DNA from: Ignavibacteria bacterium
Lineage (GTDB): Bacteria; Bacteroidota; Ignavibacteria; UBA10030
DNA length: 41,296 bases
Direction of reading: 5' to 3'
Assembly (NCBI GenBank): GCA_016873755.1
Contig: VGWB01000007.1
Location: forward strand, 1-41,296
The position numbers and the translations under genes are program-made. Below, piece after piece: positions 32,826 through 41,296 of this stretch. The notes under the pieces were generated by a model. It worked only from the letters and a program-made list of their open reading frames with translations. It did no database searches and had not been told where the DNA came from. Every line of letters starts with the position of its first letter. The first letter of the stretch is position 1.

Positions 32826-35816
32826 ATGAATCGTGCGCTACCAAGACTCTTTGCCGTTTGCGTTCTGGCCCTCGCCCTGATCGCGTCCTTCGCTGCTTCC
32901 GCAATGGCGCAGGAAGGAACAGGAGGGATACGCGGCAAGATCATCGACGCGCAGACGAACCAGCCGCTCCCAGGCGCCAACGTGATCGTCCGTGGGACAA
33001 CCTACGGGGCAGCCGCAAATCTCGACGGCGAATACCTCATTCGAGCCCTTGCACCCGGGAAATACAGTGTACAAGCTCGGTATATTGGATATCAGAGTGC
33101 AACGGAAGAAGTCACCGTCGTTGCTGGACAGACAGCTCGAGTCGACTTCGCGCTTGCAACAACTGCAATCCAGATCGACGAGGTTATTGTGACAGGCATG
33201 GCCGTAGCGGCCGAACGCCGAACTCTCGGCAACACGATCTCGACGATCAGCACACGTGAATTGGGGCGCGTGCCGGTGACGAGTCTCTCGGAGGTATTGC
33301 AGGGACGGGCGCCAGGCGTCGTCACGCTCGTGAGCTCTGGTCAAGCGGGCGCTGGATCCTCCCTCCGCATACGAGGGATGACAAGCGTAACACAGAGCAA
33401 CGAGCCCGTCGTATACATTGACGGTGTGCGGGTCGACAACAGTAACTCCGAAACCTTCTACACAACCGGAGGCCAGCGACCATCCCGGCTGAACGACATT
33501 TCGCCCAGCGACATCGAGCGAGTGGAGATTATCAAGGGTGCGTCAGCCACGACGCTCTACGGCACTCAGGCATCTGCGGGTGTGATTCAGATCTTTACCA
33601 AGCGCGGGGCCGCTGGAGCGCCACAGGTCAATTTCCAACATCAGGTCGGATGGATCTCGGTGCCCAAGATCGATGTCGGACAGGTCAAGGTAACTCAATC
33701 GTTGCTCGACAGCCTGAGACGGAAGAACGTCGATCTGTCGCTATTCCCCAATCTGACGATCGGCAACGACGCTGTGAACTCCGTCCGACGAACGGGTCCG
33801 TTTGAGGCATACGAGGCGTCTGTGCGCGGAGGCATCGAGAGTGCGCGCTATTACGTTTCCGGCCGATATGAGAACGAGCTCGGCGCTCAGCCCTCCAATC
33901 AGGTGCGACGTTACAACTTCAAGGGGAATGTGGACGCCGACGTGACCAATAATTTCAAACTGTCGTTCACATCCGGCTATGTGAATTATTACCTGCGCCG
34001 TCCGAACAACGACAACAACATCTTTGGACTCATCGGCAACGCGTTCCTCTCGAATCTCTACAATGCTCGGGCGGGCCGGCCATGGGGTGAACCCTTCACG
34101 GCGCTCAATTTGGCCCAGAAGATTGAGTCGGACCAACGAGTGGATCGGTTCACCGGCGCGCTGACTGCAGACTATCGTCCCTTTGGGTTGTGGACGCATA
34201 AGATCACGATCGGTACTGATGTCGTCGCTGAGGAGAACACTCAGTTCTTCGCGTATGGTGAAGGCTATTCACTCTATCCGGACGGGTACAAGATCAACAA
34301 CCGCCGTACGAACACGCGAATCACACTCGATTATGCGACATCCTATAAGGAGACTTTCCTCGAGGATTTCTCCGGCTCGATCACCGGCGGTGCGCAGCTG
34401 TTCTTTGACAGTGAGTTCACAGCCTCTGCAACCGGCGAGAAATTCCCGGCTCCAGGTGTCTCAACGGTAAGTGCCGCTGCGACTCGGCTTGGCTTCGAGA
34501 CCAGAGTGCTATCACGGAACGGAGGATTTTTCGCTCAGGGGCAAGTTGGCTGGAAAGAAAGGGTTTTTCTCACGCTCGGTGCTCGCCTCGACAAGAGCAG
34601 CACGTTCGGAAAGCAGTTTGAGGCGCAGTTCTACCCCAAGGCCGGATTCTCGTATCTGATTAGTGAAGAACCATTCTGGCCATTGTTTCCATACTGGAAT
34701 TCATTGAAACTTCGCGCGGCGTACGGGAAATCTGGGCAACAACCATCGATCTATGCTGCTGAACGGACCTGGTCATCGGTCGCGGCATTGAATGGCGTGC
34801 CGGCAGTTACGCCGAATAACCTCGGCGATCCGGACCTCAAGCCCGAAATCAGCCAGGAGATCGAGTTCGGTCTTGACGCTGGATTTCTCGATTCGCGCAT
34901 CGGCATCGAAGCCACCTACTACGATCAAACAACGAACGACGCGCTCATCAGTGTCCCGAGTATTCCGTCGCGCGGATTCATCAATCCTCAGCTTCGGAAT
35001 GTCGGTGAAGTGAAGAATCGCGGATATGAAATCGGGCTGCGGACAATCCCCTACCGTTCGGAAGACATTGACGTTTCGTTGAACGCCACACTCTCGGGTG
35101 TGAAGAACGAAGTGACGGATATGGGGAAGTCGGCCGATATTCCGTTCGGATTGGGAAGCATCGGTAAGATTAAAAAGGGATATCCGATCTCCAGTTTCTT
35201 CGGCCAGCGCGTGATCGATGTGAGGACGTACGATACGTATGACCCAGTCGCGACTCGTTTTGGTGAGCCCGTTCTCAGCAGCGAGGAATACCTTGGTCAG
35301 ACCATGCCGAAGATGTGGGGATCTGTTTCCGCATCCGTGACGCTGTTCCGACAGCTCAGCATCAGCGCCAGCGCCGATTGGGCCACGGGCCACGTCATCT
35401 TCAACGGAACGAAACAATTCACAGCGCAGGCGTCCTATAATTCCTATGAGCCCGTAAGGGTGCTTCGAGAGAAGCTCAATAATCCGGCCGTTGTCGGCCA
35501 AGAACGCCGTGAAGCGCAGCGTGAATTCCAGATGTTGAACACGCTGTACCGAGCACAGTTTGTGGAGAAAGGGGATTTCTTGAAGATTCGGGAACTGACC
35601 GTCACATACATGGTTCCGACGGAGTGGCTCGGCAGCTTCAGTGTGCGCTCTCTCAGCCTGACGCTTGCAGCCCGCAACCTTGCCACATTCACGGACTACA
35701 CCGGCGCCGATCCGGAGGTGAATTTCGCGGGTCAGCAGGAGATCAATCGTGGACAGGACTTCTTGACGTTCCCTCAGACACAACGGTTCATCTTCACGCT
35801 GAACGTTGGTCTGTAG
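32826..35816 (+). CDS. susC: SusC/RagA-family TonB-dependent outer-membrane transporter
   Basis: Outer-membrane active importer that works with a SusD lipoprotein lid. Signal peptide residues 1-28 (AMA/Q). A carboxypeptidase-regulatory-like domain at ~33-108 (GIRGKIIDAQTNQPLPGANVIVRG...) marks the SusC type. The plug domain at ~115-255 contains PVVYIDGVRVDN, SDIERVEIIKGASATTLYG and GVIQIFTKRG, and a ~22-stranded barrel fills the rest, ending FIFTLNVGL. 996 residues is typical. The ATG has a strong AGGAGGAG site. susD follows after 54 bp. No glycoside hydrolase or protease is adjacent, so the substrate (glycan or peptide) is unknown. The symbol is the family name. Confidence 0.95.
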   Translation: MNRALPRLFAVCVLALALIASFAASAMAQEGTGGIRGKIIDAQTNQPLPGANVIVRGTTYGAAANLDGEYLIRALAPGKYSVQARYIGYQSATEEVTVVAGQTARVDFALATTAIQIDEVIVTGMAVAAERRTLGNTISTISTRELGRVPVTSLSEVLQGRAPGVVTLVSSGQAGAGSSLRIRGMTSVTQSNEPVVYIDGVRVDNSNSETFYTTGGQRPSRLNDISPSDIERVEIIKGASATTLYGTQASAGVIQIFTKRGAAGAPQVNFQHQVGWISVPKIDVGQVKVTQSLLDSLRRKNVDLSLFPNLTIGNDAVNSVRRTGPFEAYEASVRGGIESARYYVSGRYENELGAQPSNQVRRYNFKGNVDADVTNNFKLSFTSGYVNYYLRRPNNDNNIFGLIGNAFLSNLYNARAGRPWGEPFTALNLAQKIESDQRVDRFTGALTADYRPFGLWTHKITIGTDVVAEENTQFFAYGEGYSLYPDGYKINNRRTNTRITLDYATSYKETFLEDFSGSITGGAQLFFDSEFTASATGEKFPAPGVSTVSAAATRLGFETRVLSRNGGFFAQGQVGWKERVFLTLGARLDKSSTFGKQFEAQFYPKAGFSYLISEEPFWPLFPYWNSLKLRAAYGKSGQQPSIYAAERTWSSVAALNGVPAVTPNNLGDPDLKPEISQEIEFGLDAGFLDSRIGIEATYYDQTTNDALISVPSIPSRGFINPQLRNVGEVKNRGYEIGLRTIPYRSEDIDVSLNATLSGVKNEVTDMGKSADIPFGLGSIGKIKKGYPISSFFGQRVIDVRTYDTYDPVATRFGEPVLSSEEYLGQTMPKMWGSVSASVTLFRQLSISASADWATGHVIFNGTKQFTAQASYNSYEPVRVLREKLNNPAVVGQERREAQREFQMLNTLYRAQFVEKGDFLKIRELTVTYMVPTEWLGSFSVRSLSLTLAARNLATFTDYTGADPEVNFAGQQEINRGQDFLTFPQTQRFIFTLNVGL

Positions 35817-35870
35817 AAGAAACCGTCAAGAGCGAATTTCCTCTTCACCATTATCGGAAGGAGAATGAAC

Positions 35871-37235
35871 ATGAAGTACAAAGCAAGCACAGGCGTAACC
35901 AAGCAAGCGGTGCTCAGCGGTTTTCTCTTCGGCATCGCTCTGCTTTTCCTTGCGTTCATTGCGGGCTGCGACAAGGTTGATGAGGTTTTTGAAGTGCAAA
36001 ATCCAGGCAATATCACAGATGAAGGACTCCAAGCTGGGACCGCGATTCCACCGTTGACTGCGGGCGTTGCTGGCGATTTCGCCGTGGCGATGGGGGGAGG
36101 GACAACCAACTTCGTCGCCGAGTTCGACGGAATGGCAACAGACGATGCGCAGCATATCGGGTCCTTCCCGACGTTCCGTGAAGTGGACGACCCTCTGCCC
36201 AAGACGCTCGATATCCAGAACGTCTCACTCAACGGCATGTACCAGCAGTTGGCGCGCGCTCGCTGGGTGGCTGATGACGCGGTGAACCGCATCAAATCTG
36301 TTGTCGCAGAAACTTCGTGGAGCCGCAATGCCAACATAGCGTCCATCTTGGTCCATGCTGGATACAGTTATGCGTTCCTCGCAGACCTCTACAACGGCGC
36401 ACCGATTGATGGCGGCCCGAAGCTGACACGGGCTCAGCTCTACCAGAAAGCCATCGAGCGGTTCACGGAAGCAATCACCGTAGGCACGAATGCCAGCAAC
36501 TCAGCGCTTCCCGGCCGCGTCCCGAATTCCGTCGGCTCCACCACAGGCGTTGTGACAGCGGCGTCAGGTACCGAATGGGTGCGAAGGGCTCAGGCAGGAC
36601 TTGCCCGCGTCTATCACATCACGGGCAGCTTAACCCAAGCGAAGACATACGCGGACCTTGGTTCACCTGTCGGGCAGACGACATTTCGATTCAACGCCAC
36701 CTTCTCGCTGAATTCGACTCGCGAGAACAATTACTGGCACTGGGCGAACAACGTCCGCAACGAGGTCGGAGTTGCACCGGACGCTCGAGCGCTCTACGCT
36801 GCCAATCCCACCGACACGCGGATCCGAACAACCAGGGCGACCGGCAGCGGCGGGTTTGGTGGAGACGGGACGCGCGAGTGGTGGATCCAGTACAAATTCA
36901 CCGGCTACGATTCCCCAATGCGAATTGCCGGTTGGCAGGAGATGGAACTCATCCGGGCTGAGGCGGCACAGAGGTCGGGTGATCTCGCCGGAGCGATCGC
37001 TGCAATCAATCGTGTGCGGGCTGCAGTAGCGGGACTGGCCGCGCGCGGCTCCTCAAGCGATGCGAATCAGGTGCTGGACTGGATTAAGTACGAACGGAGG
37101 GCGGAGTTCTTCTGGGAAGGCCGCCGAATCGCCAACCTGCGGTATTTCGGCGAGACATCGAAAATCAAGCTCCCAACAGGATACTTCCCCATCCCATCAA
37201 GCGAGCGAGATACTAATCCCAATCCGATGGACTAA
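35871..37235 (+). CDS. susD: SusD/RagB-family nutrient-binding outer-membrane lipoprotein
   Basis: Surface lipoprotein that closes over SusC and binds the nutrient. I choose the second ATG (35871), because AAGGAG lies 7 nt before it but only 1 nt before the first ATG at 35865. The lipobox ends at Cys33 (AFIAGC), followed by the typical VEDVF-like stretch DEVFEVQNPGNITD. The helical TPR-like core includes ARVYHITGSLTQAKTYADLG, and the C-terminal SusD signature includes WQEMELIRAEAAQRSGDLAGAIAAINRVRA and YERRAEFFWEGRRIANLRYFG. At 454 residues it is full length. It forms a two-gene operon with susC, closed by the terminator at 37267. Confidence 0.93.
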   Translation: MKYKASTGVTKQAVLSGFLFGIALLFLAFIAGCDKVDEVFEVQNPGNITDEGLQAGTAIPPLTAGVAGDFAVAMGGGTTNFVAEFDGMATDDAQHIGSFPTFREVDDPLPKTLDIQNVSLNGMYQQLARARWVADDAVNRIKSVVAETSWSRNANIASILVHAGYSYAFLADLYNGAPIDGGPKLTRAQLYQKAIERFTEAITVGTNASNSALPGRVPNSVGSTTGVVTAASGTEWVRRAQAGLARVYHITGSLTQAKTYADLGSPVGQTTFRFNATFSLNSTRENNYWHWANNVRNEVGVAPDARALYAANPTDTRIRTTRATGSGGFGGDGTREWWIQYKFTGYDSPMRIAGWQEMELIRAEAAQRSGDLAGAIAAINRVRAAVAGLAARGSSSDANQVLDWIKYERRAEFFWEGRRIANLRYFGETSKIKLPTGYFPIPSSERDTNPNPMD

Positions 37236-37266
37236 CAGCCGTTCTGACCTCGTCAGGAGGATGAAG

Positions 37267-37300
37267 ACCCCCGTGAGTGCTTCCCGGGGGTTTTCGTTTT
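37267..37300 (+). terminator. Intrinsic terminator of susCD
   Basis: Arms ACCCCCG (37267-37273) and CGGGGGT (37285-37291) with an 11-nt loop, followed by TTTTCGTTTT. It lies 31 bp past the susD stop and 24 bp from the convergent rlmD stop. Confidence 0.85.
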
Positions 37301-37323
37301 GAGGGAAGAACCAGACGCTGAAT

Positions 37324-38766
37324 CTACTTCAACAGGAGCTGCGCGACGTTTTCGATGTGGTAGGTGTGCGGAAAGAGGTCGACCGGCTGGAGTTTGGTGA
37401 GAACGTACTTCTCTGAACACAAGACCTTGACATCCCTCGCTTGCGTCATCGGATTGCAGCTCACGTAGACGATGCGCGGCGGAGCAAGGTTGAGAATCTC
37501 ATCGACAGCTTTCGGGTGCATGCCGCTACGAGGAGGATCGATGATCATCACGTCCGGCTTTGGGCTCGATTGCATCCACGTTGTGTCTGCCGTGAGCCGC
37601 TCCTTGAGATCCCCGAGGAGAAACATACAATTCCTCACGTTGTTGGCTTGCGCATTCCGTTCGGCATCCCGAACAGCACTCTCGACCGCTTCAATCCCAA
37701 CAACCTCTCTCGCAGCATCGGAAACGAACAGAGCGATCGAGCCGGTGCCGGAATAGAGATCCCACACGACCTCATCCCCCTTCAACTCTGCAAACGACTT
37801 CGCCGCCTCGAACAGCTTCTCAGCCTGAGCCGTATTTGTCTGAAAGAACGACCTTGCCGAGATCGTGAACACGTGCTCTCCCAGCCTTTCATGGATTACG
37901 CCATCTCCATAATACACCTTCTCCAGCTCGCCAAAGGCAATCTGTGCTTTTCTGGAGTTGATCGTGTTCACCACTGTCGTAGTCTCCGGGACGGCAGAAC
38001 GTAAGTCAGCGGTGAAGTCCCTCATCACCTCCGGCCGGTCATCAACCGTGACGAGGTTGACCATCAGCTCACGAGTGCGCTCGCTTTGACGTATCACCAG
38101 AAAACGCAGATAGCCCGAATCGCTTCGCGAGGAGTATGGTAGAAGATTCCGGCGCCTGGTAAATGAGCGGACGTAGCTGAGAATTCGATTTGACACCTCT
38201 GACTGCAGATGGCACTCCGTGATCTCGAGGACCTTGTCATACCGCTGTGGTACATGCAAACCGAGAAAGACATTGACTTTCTGCGCCTCCAAGTTGGCAG
38301 GCAGCTCAGCTCCCGACCTTGTTGATCGGTCAACCCATTGCCGGTCGGCGAAGGAGTACTCCATCTTGTTGCGATAGAAGTAGATATCGTCGGCACCGAG
38401 AATCGAGAGGAGGTTCAGATTGGAAAGCCCGCCGATGCGTTCGAAAGCATCAACTACATGCTGCTCTTTGAACTGAAGCTGTTTTGAGTAATCGACGTGC
38501 TGCCACCTACAACCTCCACATACACCGAAATGCTTACATCGCGGCTCAACACGAAAGGGTGAAGCTTGCTCGACCGAGACCACTTTCGCTTCTGCGTAGT
38601 TGCTCTTTCTCTTCACGATCCGTGCCTTCACCACATCACCGGGCACCGCTCCGTCAACAAACACCACGAAACCATTCACGCGACCAACGCTTCTGCCTTC
38701 GAAAGCTGCTTCGTCTATCGCAAGGCGAATTTCGTCTCCCCGCTTCGGTGTCGTGTCTATCTCCAT
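37324..38766 (-). CDS. rlmD: 23S rRNA (uracil-C5)-methyltransferase, RlmD/RumA type
   Basis: AdoMet-dependent RNA methyltransferase making 5-methyluridine, by family in 23S rRNA. An N-terminal TRAM domain (residues ~8-67) is followed by the 4Fe-4S cluster cysteines Cys77, Cys83, Cys86 and Cys185. AdoMet motif I LYSGTGSIALF is at 337-347, DPPRSGMHPK at 410-419 and the catalytic nucleophile Cys437 in VYVSCNP. 480 residues is usual. It starts 13 nt after the DUF5916 gene on the same strand. The exact uridine modified (747, 1939 or a tRNA site) cannot be told from the sequence. Confidence 0.92.
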   Translation of the reverse strand: MEIDTTPKRGDEIRLAIDEAAFEGRSVGRVNGFVVFVDGAVPGDVVKARIVKRKSNYAEAKVVSVEQASPFRVEPRCKHFGVCGGCRWQHVDYSKQLQFKEQHVVDAFERIGGLSNLNLLSILGADDIYFYRNKMEYSFADRQWVDRSTRSGAELPANLEAQKVNVFLGLHVPQRYDKVLEITECHLQSEVSNRILSYVRSFTRRRNLLPYSSRSDSGYLRFLVIRQSERTRELMVNLVTVDDRPEVMRDFTADLRSAVPETTTVVNTINSRKAQIAFGELEKVYYGDGVIHERLGEHVFTISARSFFQTNTAQAEKLFEAAKSFAELKGDEVVWDLYSGTGSIALFVSDAAREVVGIEAVESAVRDAERNAQANNVRNCMFLLGDLKERLTADTTWMQSSPKPDVMIIDPPRSGMHPKAVDEILNLAPPRIVYVSCNPMTQARDVKVLCSEKYVLTKLQPVDLFPHTYHIENVAQLLLK

Positions 38767-38779
38767 CCTCGCATCACCA

Positions 38780-41215
38780 TTAAATACTCAACCAATAACT
38801 TACCTTCAACATCAACACATTGTCGAGTGGAAGAGCAAAAGTGTTAGCGATATTGTCGGCAAACGCGGTGCGATAGTCGCCCCGCTCTCCCTGCCTGGCC
38901 TGCGACCAAACAAGAAACAGAGTGCTCCCCGGGAGGTATTCCCACCGGAGCACAACATTGGAATTGAAGGAAAGCTCGTTGAAGTCCGGTCGACTGAACG
39001 CCTGGTATGGCACGAAAATGTCTGGCGAGAGCATCTTCTGATAGTTTTCGAATTTGCCCTTTGCGAAGAAGAGCTGCAGGTAGACCTGCAGTGTCAAATC
39101 ACGAGTGAACACAAACGAGCCACGTGTCGTGAAGTCCCATTTCTCCGTCGTCCTGTCGGCGAAGACGGTGTATGTCCGAGGGACAGCCTCGAACGGATCC
39201 TCCATGTTGGCTACCCACGCGAACTCGGTTCTTCGCACCTCTCGAGCGATCTCGAATTCGAGCGTCAGGTTGCTCGCTGGCTTCACCTGAACTTCCGCGT
39301 CGAGTTCGAAGAACCTCCCCTTGCGCTGATCGCTCCCCAGCTCACCGCCCACATCCACGACAATCGGTTGGCGAGAGTCCGTTTCGACGGAGACACGGAC
39401 GTTCTGGGTTCCAGGACGTCTGTAGAGGCCGGTGCCACGGGTTTCGCGGTCGTCATACCTGCCTCGGTCAACCTGGGTGCTGAGATGAACCTCCCAGTAG
39501 TTCGCAAAGGTGATATCTCCTTCCGCCTCAACCCAGTGCATCAACTCCGCGCCGTCGAAATTGCGTCGAAGGTGATATTGCGTGCTGATGCTCCAGAACC
39601 GTTCCCAGTTTCTCACGTAGTCATCCCGGTACATGATCTGCGCGATCCAGCCGTAATCGTTCGGACGCCGGAAGTAACCCATGTCGTTGATGTTGTACCG
39701 TTTCGTGGTCCAGTCGACCGAAGCAAATCCGCGCCAGTGAAGACCGCCGTCCTTGCTGAAGTTGACTTTGCCTGCCGTGCCTTCGAGACGATTACCTGAG
39801 CCGTTTGTGGTCCTGGATCCGGCAACAAAGCCGTCGATGCGGTAGATGCTCTCGTCGAAGCGGAAATTCCAGTCGAGGCCCGCCGTCATCGCCGGCAATC
39901 GTCCGTCACTGTTCACGGAGGTCATGATCATCCCGATATTGGAGTTCTCGAACAGATCCTGTCGCAGTCGGAGGAGGCTGTAATTGGTGAGCGGCTCGAC
40001 GACCTCCTTGGATCTGTTCCCAAGGGCATCGACCATGGTGGCCGTCTCCTTATTCGTTACCGCCTCCATGATCCCGATGGAGAGCCCGCCTGATGTTTTT
40101 CCGGAGATCTTCGCGGCACCCAGAATCGTAGCGAACCGCGGTTCATCAAGGACATAGCCTCCAGGTGGAGGATCAACACTGAGTGCACGGCCAATGCGGC
40201 GGGAGTAGAACAATCCCGGACCGAACTCCCCGCCAAATGTCGTGAACCGAATGATCTGTGACCCCTCAATGAAGAATGGGCGCTTTTCTGGATAGAACGT
40301 CTCAAATGTCGTGAGGTTGAGAACCGCCGGGTCGGCCTCCACCTGTCCAAAATCCGGATTGATCGTTGCATCGATTGTCAGTCCGCTGCCCGGCCGGTAC
40401 TTGAAATCGAATCCGACGTCCGATGCCAGCTCACGACCCTCGGGATGACTTGCAGACTTGGGCAGGAAACGTCCGCTTCCGACCGCGTAGGGAATGATCT
40501 GGATGTTCGTCGGGGCCGGGATACGCTCGACACCTTTGAGATGACCGAATTTTGAAATGAACCCACTCTCGCTCTTCCGGATCAGAACCCACTGCTGGTG
40601 CTCATTAAGCCGGGCAATGCGACGCAAGATCTGAAGCCCCCAATCGTACGATTCCTGCTCATGAAAACGGAGCGCTCTGAACGGGATCTTGACTTCTGCG
40701 ACCCACCCCTTGTCATTGATGGCTGTCTGCACATCCCAGACGACATCCCACGAAGGATCTTCATTCTCACCATCGTTATACTGAAGAATATCAACCTTCA
40801 CCCCCGCGGCGTTGATCGTGAACTCAAAACCCGTTTGATGATCATGAAACGTATCGAGCCGGATAGAAATGACATCCGAAATGATCTCGTCGTCGCGACG
40901 GGCAAGCCGGGCCACGATTTTTGCCGGCTCGGGATCGTACATCGTGCAACCGAAGTACAAGGCATCATCGTCGTACAGGATTCGTATCTCCGTCGGCATG
41001 CTGGCCGGTGCACCTTCGACCGGATCCCGCTGCCAGAACTCCGTCTCAGGCCTCGCCAGCTTCCACTCCGCCTCATTCAATATCCCATCAATTCGCGGCG
41101 GGGCTGGTGTCCGAACGGCGATTGCCGTCTTGGGATTGCTGCCCGCTACAAGAAGAAAAGGAAGAAGACATGAACAAACCATTAGCGTTTTCAGCAGTCG
41201 ATATTTCACATTCAT
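38780..41215 (-). CDS. DUF5916 outer-membrane protein with N-terminal CBM9-like domain
   Basis: An exported protein of 811 residues with a signal peptide (~1-26). Residues ~38-215 form a CBM9-like carbohydrate-binding module: PPRIDGILNEAEW, LYDDDALYFGCTMYD, FEFTINAAGVKVD and GWVAEVKIPFRALRF are all typical. Residues ~240-811 match the DUF5916 pattern, with RPFFIEGSQIIRF and LFYSRRIG, and then run as beta strands to an end that fits an outer-membrane barrel. These proteins are common in Bacteroidota; their function is unknown, though sugar or peptide handling is suspected. The ATG is followed closely by a GTG (codon 3) that fits the AAAGG ribosome site better, so the true start may be 6 nt later. 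rlmD follows after 13 nt. Confidence 0.85.
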   Translation of the reverse strand: MNVKYRLLKTLMVCSCLLPFLLVAGSNPKTAIAVRTPAPPRIDGILNEAEWKLARPETEFWQRDPVEGAPASMPTEIRILYDDDALYFGCTMYDPEPAKIVARLARRDDEIISDVISIRLDTFHDHQTGFEFTINAAGVKVDILQYNDGENEDPSWDVVWDVQTAINDKGWVAEVKIPFRALRFHEQESYDWGLQILRRIARLNEHQQWVLIRKSESGFISKFGHLKGVERIPAPTNIQIIPYAVGSGRFLPKSASHPEGRELASDVGFDFKYRPGSGLTIDATINPDFGQVEADPAVLNLTTFETFYPEKRPFFIEGSQIIRFTTFGGEFGPGLFYSRRIGRALSVDPPPGGYVLDEPRFATILGAAKISGKTSGGLSIGIMEAVTNKETATMVDALGNRSKEVVEPLTNYSLLRLRQDLFENSNIGMIMTSVNSDGRLPAMTAGLDWNFRFDESIYRIDGFVAGSRTTNGSGNRLEGTAGKVNFSKDGGLHWRGFASVDWTTKRYNINDMGYFRRPNDYGWIAQIMYRDDYVRNWERFWSISTQYHLRRNFDGAELMHWVEAEGDITFANYWEVHLSTQVDRGRYDDRETRGTGLYRRPGTQNVRVSVETDSRQPIVVDVGGELGSDQRKGRFFELDAEVQVKPASNLTLEFEIAREVRRTEFAWVANMEDPFEAVPRTYTVFADRTTEKWDFTTRGSFVFTRDLTLQVYLQLFFAKGKFENYQKMLSPDIFVPYQAFSRPDFNELSFNSNVVLRWEYLPGSTLFLVWSQARQGERGDYRTAFADNIANTFALPLDNVLMLKVSYWLSI

Positions 41216-41234
41216 CCTTTCAAAGCATAAATAG

Positions 41235-41262
41235 CCAATACTTTTAACGAACTGATTATCAA
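41235..41262 (-). promoter_or_regulatory. Putative promoter of the DUF5916-rlmD operon
   Basis: On the minus strand TTG (41262-41260), a 19-bp spacer, then TATTGGCT (41241-41234), which keeps only the TA and first T of TAnnTTTG. The region is AT-rich and the leader would be very short (about 15 nt). This is the weakest of the promoter candidates. Confidence 0.3.
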
Positions 41263-41296
41263 GGCAATCGTCACTTCCGCATCCTGAGAGGTAGCC

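Noticed and set aside
38600-39799. Long + strand open frame (399 codons) opposite rlmD and the DUF5916 gene
   Set aside because: It crosses the boundary of two good minus-strand genes and has the Arg/Pro/His-rich composition of an antisense shadow.
1-41296. CRISPR arrays, rRNA genes, intact insertion sequences, integrases
   Set aside because: I saw no regularly spaced direct repeats, no rRNA or tRNA signature and no transposase or integrase motif in any frame.

Overview
The window (about 41 kb, fairly GC-rich) comes from a Gram-negative bacterium of the Bacteroidota/Chlorobiota group, most likely an Ignavibacteria- or Kapabacteria-like lineage. The evidence is a SusC/SusD pair, a FadL/OmpP1-type barrel, a DUF5916 barrel protein, a futalosine-type menaquinone gene (MqnA-like), and an ATP synthase operon that lacks atpD and atpC. 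Several genes are also preceded by the TTG-N19/20-TA promoter layout typical of Bacteroidota. The lineage call is an inference; no rRNA gene is present.

Layout. 1-259: 3' end of an outer-membrane barrel gene. 260-758: non-coding DNA made largely of palindromic elements. 759-5367 (-): operon of a penicillin-acylase-family Ntn hydrolase, a SIRT5-like sirtuin and pyruvate kinase, with overlapping stop/start codons. 5896-9308 (-): three envelope genes (FadL-like barrel, Tyr/Ser-rich lipoprotein, small barrel). 9534-10982 (-): cysS. 11014-13575 (-): an AT-richer foreign patch with a DNA methyltransferase, a frameshifted restriction-endonuclease-like gene, a second diverged copy of the recN 3' end, and a small gene that looks like a toxin N-terminus joined to a DUF2283 antitoxin. 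13589-15313 (-): intact recN. 15434-20097 (-): ffh-rpsP-khpA-rimM-trmD-rplS-mqnA operon. 20566-27448 (-): M23 peptidase, bactofilin, atpZ, atpI-like, atpB-E-F-H-A-G, ending in a clear intrinsic terminator. 27703-28818 (-): GT4 glycosyltransferase with a TTG start. 29039-32345 (+): alpha/beta hydrolase and a membrane-anchored M28 peptidase. 32826-37235 (+): susC and susD, closed by an intrinsic terminator. 37324-41215 (-): a DUF5916 protein followed by rlmD.

How the genes work together. Most of the window is housekeeping: translation and protein targeting (ffh, rpsP, rimM, trmD, rplS, cysS, rlmD), respiration (the F1Fo core and a menaquinone enzyme) and glycolysis (pyk). Envelope and nutrient-uptake genes lie between these blocks (SusCD, barrels, lipoprotein, bactofilin plus peptidoglycan hydrolase).

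The most unusual segment is 11.0-13.7 kb. A restriction-modification cassette and a toxin/antitoxin-like gene fusion have entered at the 3' end of recN, leaving a duplicated recN tail that ends 3 nt before the methyltransferase start. Also worth checking are the nested palindromes at 372-667 and a structured stretch with competing stems upstream of susC. All calls were made by reading the sequence; no database search was run.
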